Source: Mycobacterium europaeum (GTDB lineage: Bacteria > Actinomycetota > Actinomycetes > Mycobacteriales > Mycobacteriaceae). From it: a DNA stretch of 56,830 nt. Under the pieces are notes generated by a model, which saw nothing but the letters and a program-made list of their open reading frames with translations, was not told the origin of the DNA and did not search any database. A program made the position numbers and the translations under genes. The stretch spans positions 1 through 56,830 of the forward strand of contig NZ_LQOU01000011.1 in NCBI RefSeq assembly GCF_002102155.1, given 5' to 3'. This document shows, piece after piece, positions 21,626-32,077 of this stretch (its first letter is position 1; every line of letters begins with the position of its first letter).

Positions 21626-22498
21626 ATGAGCATCGATTTCACCCCCGACCCCGCGCTCTATCCGTTCCAGTCGCGCTGGTTCGACAGCTCGCGAGGACGC
21701 ATGCACTACATCGACGAAGGTGACGGCCCGCCGATCCTGCTGTGCCACGGCAACCCGACGTGGAGCTTCCTGTATCGCAACATCGTCATCGCGCTGCGTG
21801 ACCGCTTCCGTTGCATCGCACCGGATTACCTCGGCTTCGGACTCTCGGACCGGCCCGCGGGGTTCGGTTACAAGGTCGACGAGCACGCCCAAGTGGTGGG
21901 TGAGTTCGTCGACCACCTCACTCGACGGGAAGGTCTGGACGGCTTTGTGACGATGGGGCAGGACTGGGGCGGTCCCATCAGCATGGCGGTCGCGGTGGAG
22001 CGCGCCGACCGGGTGCGCGGTGTCGTCCTGGGCAACACCTGGTTCTGGCCCGCGGACGAATTCACCACCAGGATGTTCAGCCGGGTGATGTCCAGTCCCC
22101 CGCTGCAATACGCGATCCTGCACCACAACTTCTTCGTCGAACGCCTGATCCCGGCCGGCACCCAGCACCGCCCCACCGATGCGGTGATGCAGCACTACCG
22201 GGCGGTCCAGCCCAGCGCCGACGCCCGCAGGGGCGTCGCGGAGATGCCCAAGCAGATCCTGGCCGCCGGTCCCCTGCTGGCCCGGCTCGCTCGGGAAGTG
22301 CCGGCCAGGCTCGGCGCCAAGCCCGCGCTCTTTGTCTGGGGGATGAAGGACTTCGCGTTCCGGCCCGGCCCCACCCTGCCGCGCATGCGCGCGGCCTTCC
22401 CGGACCATGTCGTGGTCGAATTGCCCAACGCCAAGCACTTCATCCAGGAGGATGCCCCGGAGCAGATCGCGATGGCGATCATCGAGCGCTTCGGCTGA
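21626..22498 (+). CDS. Haloalkane dehalogenase (Rv1833c/DmbC orthologue)
   Basis: 290 residues, alpha/beta-hydrolase fold. The nucleophile Asp113 lies in GQDWGG, the oxyanion/halide motif HGNPTW at 41-46 has Asn43, Trp114 is the second halide contact, and catalytic His271 is in NAKHFIQED. The family cleaves carbon-halogen bonds, releasing halide and alcohol; the natural role in mycobacteria is unknown. Compared with Mtb there is a 4-residue insertion before the nucleophile strand (HLTRREGLDGF). It converges on gcvB with 15 bases between stops. Confidence 0.93.
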   Translation: MSIDFTPDPALYPFQSRWFDSSRGRMHYIDEGDGPPILLCHGNPTWSFLYRNIVIALRDRFRCIAPDYLGFGLSDRPAGFGYKVDEHAQVVGEFVDHLTRREGLDGFVTMGQDWGGPISMAVAVERADRVRGVVLGNTWFWPADEFTTRMFSRVMSSPPLQYAILHHNFFVERLIPAGTQHRPTDAVMQHYRAVQPSADARRGVAEMPKQILAAGPLLARLAREVPARLGAKPALFVWGMKDFAFRPGPTLPRMRAAFPDHVVVELPNAKHFIQEDAPEQIAMAIIERFG

Positions 22499-22513
22499 CC
22501 GCCCGCGCGGGAT

Positions 22514-25351
22514 TCAGGCGAACGCCTCCACCGGCGGGCACGAGCAGACCAGGTTGCGGTCGCCGTAGGCGCCATCGATGCGCCGCACCGGCGGCCACAC
22601 CTTCGGCCGGAAGCTCTTGCCCAGCGGGTAGGCGGCGTCTTCGCGCGTGTACGGGTGCTGCCAGTCGGCGACCAGCAGGCACTCGGCGGTGTGCGGCGCT
22701 CCCCGCAGCGGATTGTCGTCCACGGGCCACTCCCCCGCGCCGACCCGGTCGATCTCGCCGCGGATGGCGATCATCGCTTCGCAGAAGGCGTCGACCTCGG
22801 TCAGGGTCTCGCTCTCGGTGGGTTCCACCATCAGCGTGCCGGCCACCGGGAAGCTCATCGTGGGCGCGTGAAAGCCGTAGTCGGCCAACCGCTTTGCCAC
22901 GTCGTCGACGGTCACACCGGTGGACTTGGTGATCGCCCGCAGGTCCAGGATGCATTCGTGGGCGACCATGCCGTTCTCCCCGGTGTAGAGCACGGGGAAG
23001 TACTCGTCGAGCCGGCGGGCGATGTAGTTGGCCGACGCGATCGCGGTCAGCGACGCCGCGCGCAGGCCGTCGGCGCCCATCATCCTGATGTAGGCCCAGC
23101 TGATCGCCAGGATCGAAGCCGACCCGTAGGGCGCCGACGACACCGGGTGGCCCTGGGGCAATTCAGGGGCGTGCGGGTGGCCGGGCAGGAACGGGGCCAG
23201 GTGCGCACGCACGGCCACCGGTCCCACCCCGGGCCCCCCGCCGCCGTGCGGGATGCAGAACGTCTTGTGCAGGTTCAGGTGGCTGACATCGCCGCCGAAC
23301 TTCCCCGGCCGGGCCAGGCCGACCAGCGCGTTGAGGTTGGCGCCATCGACGTACACCTGGCCGCCGGCGTCGTGGACGGCCGCGCAGATCTCGGCGATGT
23401 CGTGCTCGTAGACGCCGTGGGTGGACGGGTAGGTGATCATCAGCGTGGAGAGCTCATCGCCGTACTGGGCGACCTTGGCGCGCAGGTCATCCAGGTCGAC
23501 GTCGCCGGCCCGGCCAGGCTCGTCGTGGCAACGCACCACCACCACCCGCATGCCGGCCAGCGCCGCCGACGCCGCGTTGGTGCCGTGCGCGCTGGACGGG
23601 ATCAGGCAGATGTTGCGGTGCGGCTCACCCCGGCTGGCGTGGTAGTCGTGGATGGCCAGCAGGCCGGCGTATTCGCCCTGCGAGCCGGCGTTGGGTTGCA
23701 GCGAGACGGCGTCGTAGCCGGTGATCTGCACCAGCCAGGTCTCCAGGTCGCTGATGAGCCGGCGCAGCCCCGGGGTGTCCGATGCCGGGGCGAACGGATG
23801 CTGGCGGGCGAACTCCGGCCAGGTGATGGGTTCCATCTCGGCGGCGGCGTTGAGCTTCATCGTGCACGAACCGAGCGGAATCATGCTGCGGTCCAAGGCG
23901 ATGTCTTTGTCCGCCAGCGTCCGCAGGTAGCGCATCATCGCCGTTTCGGTGCGGTATTGCGTGAACGCGGGGTGGGTCAGGAACGCCGAGGTGCGGGTCG
24001 CGATGTCCAGGCCGGCCGGCTTGCCGGCCCTGACGCCGAAGGCCTTCAGCACCGCCGCAACGTGGGCGTCGGTGGTGGCCTCGTCGCACGCCACCGAGAC
24101 GTGGTCGGCGTCGACGCGCCACAGGTTGACGCCGCCGGCCTTGGCGGCGGCCACCACCTCGTCGGCGCGTCCCGGCACCCGGGCCAGCACCGTGTCGAAG
24201 AACTTGTCGTGCACCAGCGCGTCGCGCAGGCCTGCCGCGACGGTTTCGGCGTGTCCGTGGACGCGGCGGGCGATCGCGGTCAGTCCGTCGGCGCCGTGGT
24301 AGCTGGCATACATGGCGGCCATCACCGCCAGCAGCACCTGCGCGGTGCAGATGTTGCTGGTCGCCTTGTCCCGCCGGATGTGCTGCTCACGGGTCTGCAG
24401 TGCCAGCCGGTAGGCCGGGGACCCGTCGGTGTCCATCGACATGCCGACCAGCCGGCCCGGCAGTTGCCGGGCATGGTTGGCGTGCACCGACAGGTATCCG
24501 GCGTGTGGGCCGCCGAATCCCATTGGCACACCGAATCGTTGCGTGGTTCCGAACGCGACGTCGGCGCCGATCTCCCCCGGCGGTGTGATCAGCGTCAACG
24601 CCAGCAGGTCGGCGCCGATGGCGACCAGCGCGCCCCGCTCGTGGGCCGCCGAAACCAACGCCGACCAGTCCGTGATCCGACCGCTGGCGCCGGGCAGCTG
24701 GGTGATGACGCCGAAGAACTCGCCGTCGGGCAGGCCGTCCCGCAGGTCGACGGTGACGATCTCGATGCCCAACGGCCGCGCCCGGGTGGCCAGCACGGCC
24801 GCGGTCTGGGCGAACAGATCGGCGTCGACGGCGAGGCGGTTCGACGTCCCACGGGTCGCGCGGTGCATCAGCGTCATGGCCTCGGCGGCCGCGGTGCCCT
24901 CGTCGAGCATCGACGCGTTGGCGACCTCCAGCCCGGTCAGGTCGGCCACCATCGTCTGGAAGTTCAGCAGCGCCTCCAGGCGGCCCTGGCTGATCTCGGG
25001 CTGATACGGCGTGTAGGCGGTGTACCACGCCGGGTTCTCCAGGACGTTGCGCACCAGCACCCGCGGGGTGAGCGTGTCGTAGTAGCCCTGCCCGATCATG
25101 GAGACGGCCACCGTGTTGGCCTCGGCCAACGCCCGCAACTCCGCCAGCGCCTCCGATTCGGTGACGGCGGGCGGCAACTCGTCGAGGCCCGGCGCCGCGC
25201 CGCTGCCGGTGAGCTTGTCGAGGATGCCCGCGGGTACGGCCTTGGCGGCAAGCTGGTCGAGCGAATCGACCCCGATGACGCCCAGCATGGCCGCGACGGC
25301 CTGGGCGTCCGGGCCGATGTGGCGGGCTGCAAAGGTTGTGTGGTCCGGCAC
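22514..25351 (-). CDS. gcvB: Glycine dehydrogenase (decarboxylating), P-protein
   Basis: 945 residues, the fused N+C type P-protein of the glycine cleavage system. It decarboxylates glycine with pyridoxal phosphate and passes the aminomethyl group to lipoyl-GcvH (encoded in the same direction at 28630-29028). The PLP Lys is about residue 696 in [16 protein letters not shown]. Starts with GTG at 25351, with AGGAG at 25359-25363 giving 7-base spacing. Expression should be controlled by the tandem glycine riboswitch immediately upstream. Orthologous to Rv1832. Confidence 0.97.
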   Translation of the reverse strand: MPDHTTFAARHIGPDAQAVAAMLGVIGVDSLDQLAAKAVPAGILDKLTGSGAAPGLDELPPAVTESEALAELRALAEANTVAVSMIGQGYYDTLTPRVLVRNVLENPAWYTAYTPYQPEISQGRLEALLNFQTMVADLTGLEVANASMLDEGTAAAEAMTLMHRATRGTSNRLAVDADLFAQTAAVLATRARPLGIEIVTVDLRDGLPDGEFFGVITQLPGASGRITDWSALVSAAHERGALVAIGADLLALTLITPPGEIGADVAFGTTQRFGVPMGFGGPHAGYLSVHANHARQLPGRLVGMSMDTDGSPAYRLALQTREQHIRRDKATSNICTAQVLLAVMAAMYASYHGADGLTAIARRVHGHAETVAAGLRDALVHDKFFDTVLARVPGRADEVVAAAKAGGVNLWRVDADHVSVACDEATTDAHVAAVLKAFGVRAGKPAGLDIATRTSAFLTHPAFTQYRTETAMMRYLRTLADKDIALDRSMIPLGSCTMKLNAAAEMEPITWPEFARQHPFAPASDTPGLRRLISDLETWLVQITGYDAVSLQPNAGSQGEYAGLLAIHDYHASRGEPHRNICLIPSSAHGTNAASAALAGMRVVVVRCHDEPGRAGDVDLDDLRAKVAQYGDELSTLMITYPSTHGVYEHDIAEICAAVHDAGGQVYVDGANLNALVGLARPGKFGGDVSHLNLHKTFCIPHGGGGPGVGPVAVRAHLAPFLPGHPHAPELPQGHPVSSAPYGSASILAISWAYIRMMGADGLRAASLTAIASANYIARRLDEYFPVLYTGENGMVAHECILDLRAITKSTGVTVDDVAKRLADYGFHAPTMSFPVAGTLMVEPTESETLTEVDAFCEAMIAIRGEIDRVGAGEWPVDDNPLRGAPHTAECLLVADWQHPYTREDAAYPLGKSFRPKVWPPVRRIDGAYGDRNLVCSCPPVEAFA

Positions 25352-25373
25352 GGCGGGTCTCCTGAGGTGGCGG

Positions 25374-25406
25374 CAGAGGCAGAGGACTAGCGGTCCCCTC
25401 CCTCTG
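25374..25406 (-). promoter_or_regulatory. Hairpin between glycine aptamers and gcvB Shine-Dalgarno
   Basis: Two 14-base arms (25374-25387 and 25393-25406) with a 5-base loop pair at 13 positions in the minus-strand RNA, including one G-U, with one G-G mismatch. The structure ends 10 bases before the AGGAG of gcvB. It has no U-run. It is a likely part of the riboswitch expression platform, acting on ribosome access or Rho rather than on intrinsic termination. Confidence 0.5.
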
Positions 25407-25415
25407 TCTTCACCC

Positions 25416-25611
25416 GTTCGCCGGGCGCCTGAGAGATTCGGCGCCCGTTGGTGTTCGGGCGCCTTTCCCCATCGGCGGGTGCGGACCGCGAGGGGTCAGC
25501 ACCGCTTTCCAGAGGCATCGTTTACCTGCGCGGTCCGGGTGCCTGAGAGGTTGGCGGAGAGGTGTTGCTCCTTCGGCGTCCGTGACTGGCCGCCACGGAA
25601 CTCTCCCGCAC
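25416..25611 (-). ncRNA. Tandem glycine riboswitch controlling gcvB
   Basis: Read on the minus strand, aptamer I (about 25611-25531) begins GCGGGAGAG, contains GCCGAAGGAGCAA and closes with CTCTCAGGCACCCGGACCG. These are the hallmark conserved segments of the glycine aptamer. A short linker leads to aptamer II (about 25515-25416), which begins CTGGAAAG, contains GGGGAAAGGCGCC and closes with TCTCTCAGGCGCCCGG. Two aptamers in series are the classical cooperative arrangement, and activation of gcv genes by glycine is the usual outcome. A riboswitch before gcvB is known in mycobacteria. Confidence 0.93.
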
Positions 25612-25659
25612 AAGTGCGATGCGTGAGCCAGTTTACCCGCCCGAATCGCGTGGGTGCGC

Positions 25660-26328
25660 TCAACCGATCTTGCGGTCGCGGTGCTTGCGGCGGGAGGCCA
25701 GCTCGTCCTCCGGCGCGGCGATCGACTCGCCGCCGTCGGCCCGCTCGCCGGGGAAGTCGGCGATCACGCCGGTCAGCTCGCGCATGGCGCCGGACACGGC
25801 GATGCCGAACACGCCCTGCCCGCCCTGCAGAAGGTCGACGACCTCTTCGGCCGACGTGCATTCGTACACCGTGGTGCCGTCGGAGAACAACGTGATGTTG
25901 GCCAGGTCCTGCACGCCGCGCTGGCGCAGATGATCGACCGCGACCCTGATGTTGTGCAGCGAGATCCCGGTGTCGAGCAGCCGTTTGACGATCTTGAGGA
26001 CCAGGATGTCCTTGAACGAGTACAGCCGCTGGCTGCCCGAGCCGGCCGCGCTGCGGATGGACGGCACGACCAGCGAGGTGCGTGCCCAGTAGTCCAGCTG
26101 GCGGTAGGTGATTCCAGCGATCTGGCAAGCGCTCGGGCCCCGGTATCCCACCAGCTCGTCGGGCACCGAGTCGTCGGGAAACAGTCCGGGCTGCACGGGT
26201 GCTTCCGGTGCGGCGGTCGCGTGGTCAGCTAGGTCCAGCTGTTCTTGGCGTGGCTGCTCGCCCACGGTGCTTCCTCTCGCCGATCGCGCTTTCGTTTCCA
26301 GCTGCGTCACTGGCTGCGTCGCAGCCAC
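25660..26328 (-). CDS. resR: MerR-like transcriptional regulator (Rv1830, ResR/McdR orthologue)
   Basis: 222 residues. A disordered N-terminal ~55 residues precede a MerR-type winged helix ([29 protein letters not shown], then [27 protein letters not shown]). A distinct C-terminal effector or dimer domain follows. In Mtb this regulator affects growth and division after antibiotic stress and was named ResR. The GTG at 26328 gives the length nearest Mtb (225), but the GTG at 26265 has a much better Shine-Dalgarno (GAGGAA, 5-base spacing) and would give 201 residues. The gap 26329-26547 upstream holds only presumed promoter sequence. Confidence 0.9.
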   Translation of the reverse strand: MAATQPVTQLETKARSARGSTVGEQPRQEQLDLADHATAAPEAPVQPGLFPDDSVPDELVGYRGPSACQIAGITYRQLDYWARTSLVVPSIRSAAGSGSQRLYSFKDILVLKIVKRLLDTGISLHNIRVAVDHLRQRGVQDLANITLFSDGTTVYECTSAEEVVDLLQGGQGVFGIAVSGAMRELTGVIADFPGERADGGESIAAPEDELASRRKHRDRKIG

Positions 26329-26547
26329 GTTTGCTCAGGCCCGAGTGCTAGAGAGCTTACGCTTTTCGATAGCCACCGCGCCCTTAAGTCGTGATCAAAG
26401 TATGGCCGCCGCCGGGCCAACTGAGGGCGCTATCCGCCAGGCGTGTCGACATCCCGGGGCTAGTTGAAACAGATCCGTGATGTCGATGCCCAGGGTAGTA
26501 CGCGCACCGCGGGCGCCCAAACCGCGCTCACGCGGCCCACAGATGGC

Positions 26548-27042
26548 CTACGTCGCCTTGAAATCGTCGGGCGACACGCTGTCGAGAAACTCCTTGAACT
26601 TCTCCACCTCGTCCTCGCGGACAGCGGTGCCGCCCTCCTCGTCGCTCTCGTCGGGGATGAGCAGGCCGGCCTGGGCCAGCACGGCCTCCTCGACGTAGAT
26701 CGGAACACCGACGCGCAGCGCTATCGCCACCGAATCCGAGGGTCGTGCGGACACGGTGATGTTGCGGTCGAAGACCAGGTCGGCGTAGAACGTGCCCTCT
26801 TGCAGGTCGACGATCCGCACCTCCTTGAGCGAATGGCCAAGCGCGGCAATGACATCCCTGATCAGGTCGTGTGTCAGCGGGCGGGGCGGCTCGACCCCCT
26901 GCTGCTCGAGCGCGATGGCGGCAGCCTCCGATTGGCCGATCCAGATCGGCAGGTACCGGTCGCCGTCGGTCTCGCGCAGTAACAGGACCGGCTGGTTCTG
27001 CGGCTGCTCCACGCGAATGCCGACAACACGAACTTCACCCAT
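26548..27042 (-). CDS. DUF151 bifunctional-nuclease-family protein (Rv1829 orthologue)
   Basis: 164 residues, same length as in Mtb and nearly identical: MGEVRVVGIRVEQPQNQPVL, YLPIWIGQSEAAAIALEQQG, then an acidic tail after LLIPDES. The fold is DUF151; some relatives show DNase/RNase activity, but the mycobacterial role is unestablished. The ATG at 27042 follows GGAGGG and matches Mtb; an upstream in-frame start adds a basic stretch that is unlikely to be real. Lies between two MerR genes. Confidence 0.93.
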   Translation of the reverse strand: MGEVRVVGIRVEQPQNQPVLLLRETDGDRYLPIWIGQSEAAAIALEQQGVEPPRPLTHDLIRDVIAALGHSLKEVRIVDLQEGTFYADLVFDRNITVSARPSDSVAIALRVGVPIYVEEAVLAQAGLLIPDESDEEGGTAVREDEVEKFKEFLDSVSPDDFKAT

Positions 27043-27147
27043 TTGTGTCTGCCCTCCGCATGTGCTGCCGTGTCGGTTCTTGGCGCGACGACGACGCCGA
27101 ATTACCGCTGTGCCGCCGAAGACCAAGCTATCGACGAAGTCTAGTCC

Positions 27148-27906
27148 TCAGCGATGAAGAACGTCGCGAACGGCGGATTTGATCAGCGACGTGTGCAACG
27201 TGATGGCCAGGGCCGCCACCTCGCGGGCCAGGTCGTCGGCGCGGTCGCGGGCGCCGGCCTTGTCGGCTTTGATTAGCGGCCCGGCGATTTGGGCGATCAG
27301 GTCCGATTGCCGATCCGCCGCCGAGCGGAAAGCGCGAAGATGCCGCGGCTCCACACCGTATTCGGAAAGCGCACGCGCGCACTGCAGGATGACGACGGCG
27401 TGTTCGTCGAATAAGCCGCCCGGGCCGGTGGTGATCACCCCCGCCTTCAGCAGCGCCGTCAACAGGTCGTCGTCGACCCCGGAGCGCTCGAGCAGGTCTT
27501 CACGACTCAGGCGAATGCTCGACGGCGCCACCGCGGCCGTGTCGGATCCGGGCTCCGGGCCCCCGGCACCGGCCTCCCCGACTCCCGCCACGGACACCAG
27601 GCGCGGCGCGGAGTAGGGCGAGCCGAACGGCGGCAACTCGCCGTCGGGCTGGGCGTCCAACTGTGCCCGGATGACCTTGAGCGGTAGGTAGTGGTCGCGC
27701 TGCGCGGTCAGGATGAAACGCAACCGGGCGCAGTCGTATGCGGTGAATCTCCGATAGCCCGACGCGGCACGCTGTGGCGTCACCAGTCCCTCGGCCTCCA
27801 AGAAGCGAATCTTGGAGATCGTGACATCGGGAAAGTCCGGCCTCAACATCTCCAGGACCGTCCCGATCGACATCCCGGCCAGCGCCGGGCTATCGGGCGC
27901 GCTCAC
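27148..27906 (-). CDS. MerR-family regulator (Rv1828 orthologue)
   Basis: 252 residues. N-terminal winged helix ([35 protein letters not shown], then [31 protein letters not shown]), a Gly/Ala/Pro-rich linker at about 95-130, and a helical C-terminal domain ([37 protein letters not shown]). Starts with GTG that shares one base with the garA stop (TAGTG), so translation is coupled to garA. Ligand and targets are not known from sequence. Confidence 0.93.
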   Translation of the reverse strand: MSAPDSPALAGMSIGTVLEMLRPDFPDVTISKIRFLEAEGLVTPQRAASGYRRFTAYDCARLRFILTAQRDHYLPLKVIRAQLDAQPDGELPPFGSPYSAPRLVSVAGVGEAGAGGPEPGSDTAAVAPSSIRLSREDLLERSGVDDDLLTALLKAGVITTGPGGLFDEHAVVILQCARALSEYGVEPRHLRAFRSAADRQSDLIAQIAGPLIKADKAGARDRADDLAREVAALAITLHTSLIKSAVRDVLHR

Positions 27907-28376
27907 TAGCCTCCGGATCCTCCGTCCTCACCCTGCTTGGGCCCGGTCAAAAACACCAAGCGGAACTTGCCGATCTGCACCTCGTCGCCGTTGGCGAGCA
28001 CCGCCGAGTCCACGGGCTCCCGGTTGACGTAGGTGCCGTTAAGGCTACCGACATCCACCACGTTGAATTCGTTGTTTTCCAACCTGAATTCGGCGTGGCG
28101 GCGGCTGACCGTGACGTCGTCGAGGAAAATGTCGCTGTCCGGATGCCGACCGGCCGACGTGATCGGCTGGTCGAGCAGGAAGCGCGACCCCGCGTTCGGC
28201 CCCCGCTTGACGACCAATAGCGCCGAGCCGGCCGGGAGGCCCTCCACCCCGGATACCGCACTCTCGGTGCCGGCCTGCGCCGGGGCATCCAGTTCGTTGA
28301 GGAAGTCGGCACGGAAGACGGAGGTCGTCTCCACCGTGACTTCGTCAGAGGTCTGGTCGTTGTCCATGTCCGTCAC
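27906..28376 (-). CDS. garA: FHA-domain metabolic regulator GarA
   Basis: 156 residues. The N-terminal ETTS motif (Thr17/Thr18) corresponds to the Mtb Thr21/Thr22 sites phosphorylated by PknG and PknB. The FHA domain (about 50-145) has the phospho-Thr binding pattern GRHPDSDIF...SRRHAEF...NGTYVN. Unphosphorylated GarA inhibits 2-oxoglutarate dehydrogenase and glutamate dehydrogenase and activates glutamate synthase; phosphorylation makes it bind its own N-terminus and switch off. GTG start with GAGGAG 6 bases upstream. Orthologous to Rv1827; gcvH lies 253 bases upstream with no gene between. Confidence 0.97.
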   Translation of the reverse strand: MTDMDNDQTSDEVTVETTSVFRADFLNELDAPAQAGTESAVSGVEGLPAGSALLVVKRGPNAGSRFLLDQPITSAGRHPDSDIFLDDVTVSRRHAEFRLENNEFNVVDVGSLNGTYVNREPVDSAVLANGDEVQIGKFRLVFLTGPKQGEDGGSGG

Positions 28377-28629
28377 GCGCTGCTCCTCACTGGCCGCTGT
28401 GGCGTTGTCTGACCGGGCCGCTCGGCCGGCTGCTCACTAGGTTTCTTCGCCCGGTACTGCCGATTACCGCGACCGGGGCCTTCAAGTGTCGATGTGTCGA
28501 CGGTACCGCGCATAGGTCTGCAATGTGCCCCCCACCCGACGATCGAAAGGCCGATCTCCCGCCTTTCCCCCGCCGGCCTGCCGCGCCGCTCGCGTCGCCG
28601 CGCAGGGCTGGCAGGCACCTTAGCAACCG

Positions 28630-29028
28630 TCATTCGGTCAGCGTTCCGCGGTAGGCCTCCGCGTCGAGCAGCGACGAGATGGCCGACTCCAACGCGGCGG
28701 TGTCGGCCGTCCGCACCTCGACCAGCCAGCCCGCCCCGTACGGGTCGGAGTTCACCAGCTGCGGACTGCCCTCCAGGTCAGCGTTCACCGCCGATACCGT
28801 GCCCGACACCGGGGCGTACAGATCCGACACCGATTTTGTCGACTCCACCTCGCCGAACGATTCGCCCGCGGTCAGTTCGGTGCCGACCTCGGGCAGCTGA
28901 ACGAAGACGACATCGCCGAGCGCCGACTGGGCGAAGTCGGTGATGCCGACCCGCGCGGTGTCCTCAGCGCTTCGGCGAACCCACTCGTGTTCGGCGGTGT
29001 AGTGCAGATCGGGTGGGATGTCGCTCAC
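28630..29028 (-). CDS. gcvH: Glycine cleavage system H protein
   Basis: 132 residues, lipoyl-domain carrier of the glycine cleavage system. The lipoylated Lys65 lies in [18 protein letters not shown]. It shuttles the aminomethyl group from GcvB to the T-protein (not in this window). Starts with GTG. Close to Rv1826 (134 aa). Unlike gcvB it has no glycine aptamer directly upstream. Confidence 0.96.
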   Translation of the reverse strand: MSDIPPDLHYTAEHEWVRRSAEDTARVGITDFAQSALGDVVFVQLPEVGTELTAGESFGEVESTKSVSDLYAPVSGTVSAVNADLEGSPQLVNSDPYGAGWLVEVRTADTAALESAISSLLDAEAYRGTLTE

Positions 29029-29056
29029 GAGTGGTCCTGTTCTGTTGGCGAATTGC

Positions 29057-29896
29057 TCACTTGACGGGCTGAGCGTATTGGTGCGGTTTTGGTTGTCGCA
29101 AGGTGGTCACGTCCACCCGGTCGGCCTGCCGGACGGACATCCGCGCCCCGACACGCTTGACGCTGTCCTCGGCGCCGCCCGGTATGTTCATCGCCGCGGC
29201 CAGGGTGGGCGGATCGCCAATCGCCAGAATTGAATACGGCGGCGTCAGCGTCTTGTTGTCGACGGTCAGCGAGCCAGGGGTACCCACTACCCAGGTATCG
29301 ACACCTACCCGCACCGACTGGTGTGCGTCGTTGATCTCGATGGCCTCCGCGCCGGCGGCGCGCAGTTCGTTGATGACGTCGAGCATGACCTCCGGCGCCA
29401 CTCCGGGCCCGGGATCGTCGATCGTGACGATGACGCCCGGCCCGGTGGCTCCGACCGCGCCGGCCAGGATGGACAGCGCCGCCAGCCTGGCCTGTGCGGC
29501 CGCGATGGCGGCCTGGTCGTTGTTACCGGACGCCTGCAGCGAATTCAGCGTGTTCTGCAATTCGCTCACCTCGGCGTTGAGGGTGGCCTCCCGCTGCCGC
29601 AGCGAATCCAGCAACACCAGCAAGTCCGCCGGGCGCGCCGTGTCCAGCGAATCGCCCGACTCGTTCTGGCGGACCTGCGTGACGATGGCGATGCCCAACA
29701 GCAGACACAACAGCACCGCCAACGTCCCGAATGCCATCCGGGAACGACCACCGCGGACCAGGCCGGACAACCCGGTGCGGTGCACCGGCCCGATCTCCGG
29801 GCGGGGGCTTTTCGTCGGCAGTTCGTGGCGGCCGTGCTGCGCGCGGCCCGCTGCTTCACGGCTTTCGGCGGCGCCGTCTGCCGGGTCCTGGCTCAC
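29057..29896 (-). CDS. DUF881 membrane protein (Rv1825 orthologue)
   Basis: 279 residues with the GTG at 29896. A short cytoplasmic head with basic residues is followed by a single transmembrane helix ([22 protein letters not shown]), a coiled-coil-like segment ([29 protein letters not shown]), and the extracytoplasmic DUF881 domain ([31 protein letters not shown]). In Firmicutes DUF881 genes with a DUF1290 gene flank ftsA, hinting at a division or envelope role. The frame continues upstream across the repeat at 29930-29990, so a longer start is unlikely. Confidence 0.88.
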   Translation of the reverse strand: MSQDPADGAAESREAAGRAQHGRHELPTKSPRPEIGPVHRTGLSGLVRGGRSRMAFGTLAVLLCLLLGIAIVTQVRQNESGDSLDTARPADLLVLLDSLRQREATLNAEVSELQNTLNSLQASGNNDQAAIAAAQARLAALSILAGAVGATGPGVIVTIDDPGPGVAPEVMLDVINELRAAGAEAIEINDAHQSVRVGVDTWVVGTPGSLTVDNKTLTPPYSILAIGDPPTLAAAMNIPGGAEDSVKRVGARMSVRQADRVDVTTLRQPKPHQYAQPVK

Positions 29897-29931
29897 GCCG
29901 GCCTCACCGCAGTCATCACGCCGCTCCTCTT

Positions 29932-29990
29932 CATCTCTCCGTCCCCCTCGCCGCTTCGCGGCTGGGGGTGCCCCCACTGCATCGTCGCCT
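29932..29990. repeat. Palindromic repeat element, short form (copy 1)
   Basis: Located between the Rv1824 and Rv1825 orthologues. The core GTCCCCCTCGCCG / GCGGCTGGGGGTGCCCCCAC with flanks CTCTTCATC and CTGCATCGTCGCC matches the long-form element at 39660-39745, except that a 28-bp internal module is replaced by 4 bases (CTTC). The sequence folds into a GC-rich stem (CGCCGCTTCGCGGCTG). It is probably a member of a dispersed non-coding repeat family. Confidence 0.6.
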
Positions 29991-29995
29991 GCGCA

Positions 29996-30349
29996 TCACG
30001 CCCCGAACAGCCGGCGCCGCAGCGCGGCGGCGTTGCCGAAGATGCGGATTCCCAACACGACGATGATGGCCGTGGACAACTGCGTGCCCACACCCAGTTG
30101 GTCGCCGACATACACGATCAGGGCCGCCACGAAAACGTTGAACACGAACGAGATCACGAAGACTTTCGGGTCGAAGATCCGCTCCAGGTAGGCGCGCAAC
30201 CCGCCGAACACCGCGTCGAGCGCCGCGACCACCGCGATGGGCAGGTAGGGCTGGACGACCTCGGGCACGGCGGGGTGGAAAACCAGGCCGAGCACGATGC
30301 CGATCGCCAGCGCCGCGATGCCGATCATGCTCGATGTCCCGACTCGCAC
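29996..30349 (-). CDS. DUF1290 small membrane protein (Rv1824 orthologue, Sbp-like)
   Basis: 117 residues with GTG at 30349; the ATG at 30328 (110 residues) is equally possible. Hydrophobic helices at the N-terminus (MIGIAALAIGIVLGLVF), middle (VISFVFNVFVAALIVYVG) and near the C-terminus, with a basic tail (RRRLFGA). DUF1290 members such as Bacillus Sbp lie in the division-gene cluster with DUF881 genes, the same trio as here. No biochemical role known. Confidence 0.88.
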   Translation of the reverse strand: MRVGTSSMIGIAALAIGIVLGLVFHPAVPEVVQPYLPIAVVAALDAVFGGLRAYLERIFDPKVFVISFVFNVFVAALIVYVGDQLGVGTQLSTAIIVVLGIRIFGNAAALRRRLFGA

Positions 30350-30377
30350 AGGGGGTGCTGTCTGCCGAGGACTTCTC

Positions 30378-31304
30378 TCACTGTGGCCCAATCTGTTTGG
30401 CGAACTTGGTGTCGCGGATCGATCCGGCGGGAAGCGTCAGTCCGTCGGCGGCGTCGACGGTGACGACGACGCCATAGGAGGCCTCGAGCAGCCTGAGCCG
30501 CTGCCGGCCGGAGCTTTGGTCGAAGACGTCCCGCATCGCCCGCGGCGGTCCCACCGCCAGGATCGTGTACGGGCTGTTGGTGGGGTTGTTGTCGACGAGG
30601 ATCGCCCCGCCTGCCTGCCGGATGGTCGCGTCGGGCCCGATGCGGACGCCGCCGACCGAAATCGCCTCGGCGCCGCTGGCCCACAACGAGTTGACGACCA
30701 GCTGCAGATCCCGGTCCAGGATGATCTGCCGGCTGCCGCTGATTCGCTGTTTGGACACGTCGGAAAGGTTCGGGCCGGCGCCCGGGTCGGTCACGGTCAC
30801 CTTCAGTCCGGGGCCGATCACCGCCGTGCTGGCCGCCGCCAGACCCAGCGCGTCGAGGCGCGCCAACAGCCGCTGCCCTTCGGCGTCGTCGGCCAGCGCG
30901 CGGCGCTGCACGTCGTCCACCCGTGCAGACAGCTCGCTGCGCCGCTGGGCGAGCTTGGTCGCCGAGTTCTCGGTCGAACGCACATTGCCCAGCAGCAGCT
31001 GCTGCGCGGAGCGCACGCCGGGGGCGACCGAGCGGGCCTGGGCGACCGCCGCGGCGAAGACCGTGGCGATCAGCAGCGCCGCCAATGCCTGCCAGAGCCA
31101 GCTCGCTGCGCGTTCGTGCCCCCCGCCGGCGCCGGCGGCGTCGCTGCGCCTGGCAGCGGCGGCGGCGTAACCGGGATCCAGGTGCTCGGACAGCAGGGCA
31201 CGCAACAGTGAGGGCACCGGGATCAGCTTCGGCCGCGCGGCCACATGGGCGCTGCGGCCGGCGTTCGGGTCGTAGCCGCCGAGCAGGCGGTCGCCGTCAG
31301 CCAT
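30378..31304 (-). CDS. DUF881 membrane protein (Rv1823 orthologue)
   Basis: 308 residues. A cytoplasmic head of ~70 residues ([16 protein letters not shown]), one transmembrane helix ([18 protein letters not shown]), a coiled-coil segment rich in Arg/Glu, then the DUF881 domain ([38 protein letters not shown]). It is paralogous to the Rv1825 orthologue two genes on. The ATG overlaps the pgsA2 stop by 8 bases, so the genes are coupled. Confidence 0.92.
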   Translation of the reverse strand: MADGDRLLGGYDPNAGRSAHVAARPKLIPVPSLLRALLSEHLDPGYAAAAARRSDAAGAGGGHERAASWLWQALAALLIATVFAAAVAQARSVAPGVRSAQQLLLGNVRSTENSATKLAQRRSELSARVDDVQRRALADDAEGQRLLARLDALGLAAASTAVIGPGLKVTVTDPGAGPNLSDVSKQRISGSRQIILDRDLQLVVNSLWASGAEAISVGGVRIGPDATIRQAGGAILVDNNPTNSPYTILAVGPPRAMRDVFDQSSGRQRLRLLEASYGVVVTVDAADGLTLPAGSIRDTKFAKQIGPQ

Positions 31305-31926
31305 TTCCGACCGCCTTGGACGCCGCGGGCGGGCGAGTGCCATGTCTGAGCCGCGGCATCCGCCGCACGACCAACGTCATCTGGACGGCGTACAGCGCGA
31401 ACGACCAGAGGTAGGCGTACAAGCCCCAGATCAGGAACGCCCAGCCGCAGGCGCCGACGACCCGGCTCCACAGCGCGTCCCAGGTGCCGAGCAGCACCAG
31501 CGGAAAGCCGGACATCAACGCGAACGTGGCGGCCTTCCCGATGTAGGTCACCGGCAGCGCGGACAGCCCGCGGCTCCACACCAGCGGCAGCGTCGCGGCC
31601 AGCAGCCCGTCACGCGCCAGCAGGATGGCGACGAACCACCACGGCACGATCCCGCTCCACGCCATCACGACGGGAACGCCGACCATGTACAGGCGGTCGA
31701 CCGCCGGGTCGAGCAGGACACCCAGCCGCGACGACTGGTCGAGCAGCCGGGCGATCTTGCCGTCGGCCCAGTCGGACGCACCGCTGAACATCAAGATCCC
31801 GACCGCCCAGCCGTTGGCGTGCGCGACCAGCAGGGCGTAGGCGAACACGCCGATGAGCACCAGGCGAATGGCGCTCAGCGCGTTGGGCACCGTCAGCACC
31901 CGGCTGGGCGGAAGCGCCGGCTCCAT
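31297..31926 (-). CDS. pgsA2: CDP-alcohol phosphatidyltransferase PgsA2
   Basis: 209 residues, same length as Rv1822. The complete CDP-alcohol phosphotransferase signature is visible: [19 protein letters not shown] then LLDPAVDRL, i.e. DxxDGxxAR-x8-GxxxDxxxD. About five or six hydrophobic helices place it in the membrane. It likely condenses CDP-diacylglycerol with an alcohol (annotated as a glycerophosphate/cardiolipin-type synthase); the exact acceptor is uncertain. The ATG at 31926 ([18 protein letters not shown]) matches Mtb; longer starts run into a repeat element. Confidence 0.94.
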   Translation of the reverse strand: MEPALPPSRVLTVPNALSAIRLVLIGVFAYALLVAHANGWAVGILMFSGASDWADGKIARLLDQSSRLGVLLDPAVDRLYMVGVPVVMAWSGIVPWWFVAILLARDGLLAATLPLVWSRGLSALPVTYIGKAATFALMSGFPLVLLGTWDALWSRVVGACGWAFLIWGLYAYLWSFALYAVQMTLVVRRMPRLRHGTRPPAASKAVGNG

Positions 31927-31976
31927 AAGCCGTGACCTTAGCCCGACGACGATGCGGTCCGCAGCGCGGACCGCGG

Positions 31977-32010
31977 TGGGCACCCCCAGCCGCATGGCGG
32001 CGAGGGGCGA
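31977..32010. repeat. Palindromic repeat element, short form (copy 2, inverted)
   Basis: In the 151-base gap between secA2 and pgsA2. Its reverse complement carries CCCCTCGCCG-CCAT-GCGGCTGGGGGTGCCCAC, matching the core of the element at 29932-29990 with a different 4-base loop. Compensated arms around variable loops suggest a structured element. Confidence 0.5.
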
Positions 32011-32077
32011 GTCGGGCAATGGGCTCAGTGAATGCCGACTGGGCGGCTGGGCGCACACTCGGTGGTCCGCGCGCGAC

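Noticed and set aside
22655..25390. 911-residue plus-strand frame opposite gcvB
   Set aside because: It mirrors gcvB codon by codon and resembles no known protein; gcvB is unambiguous.
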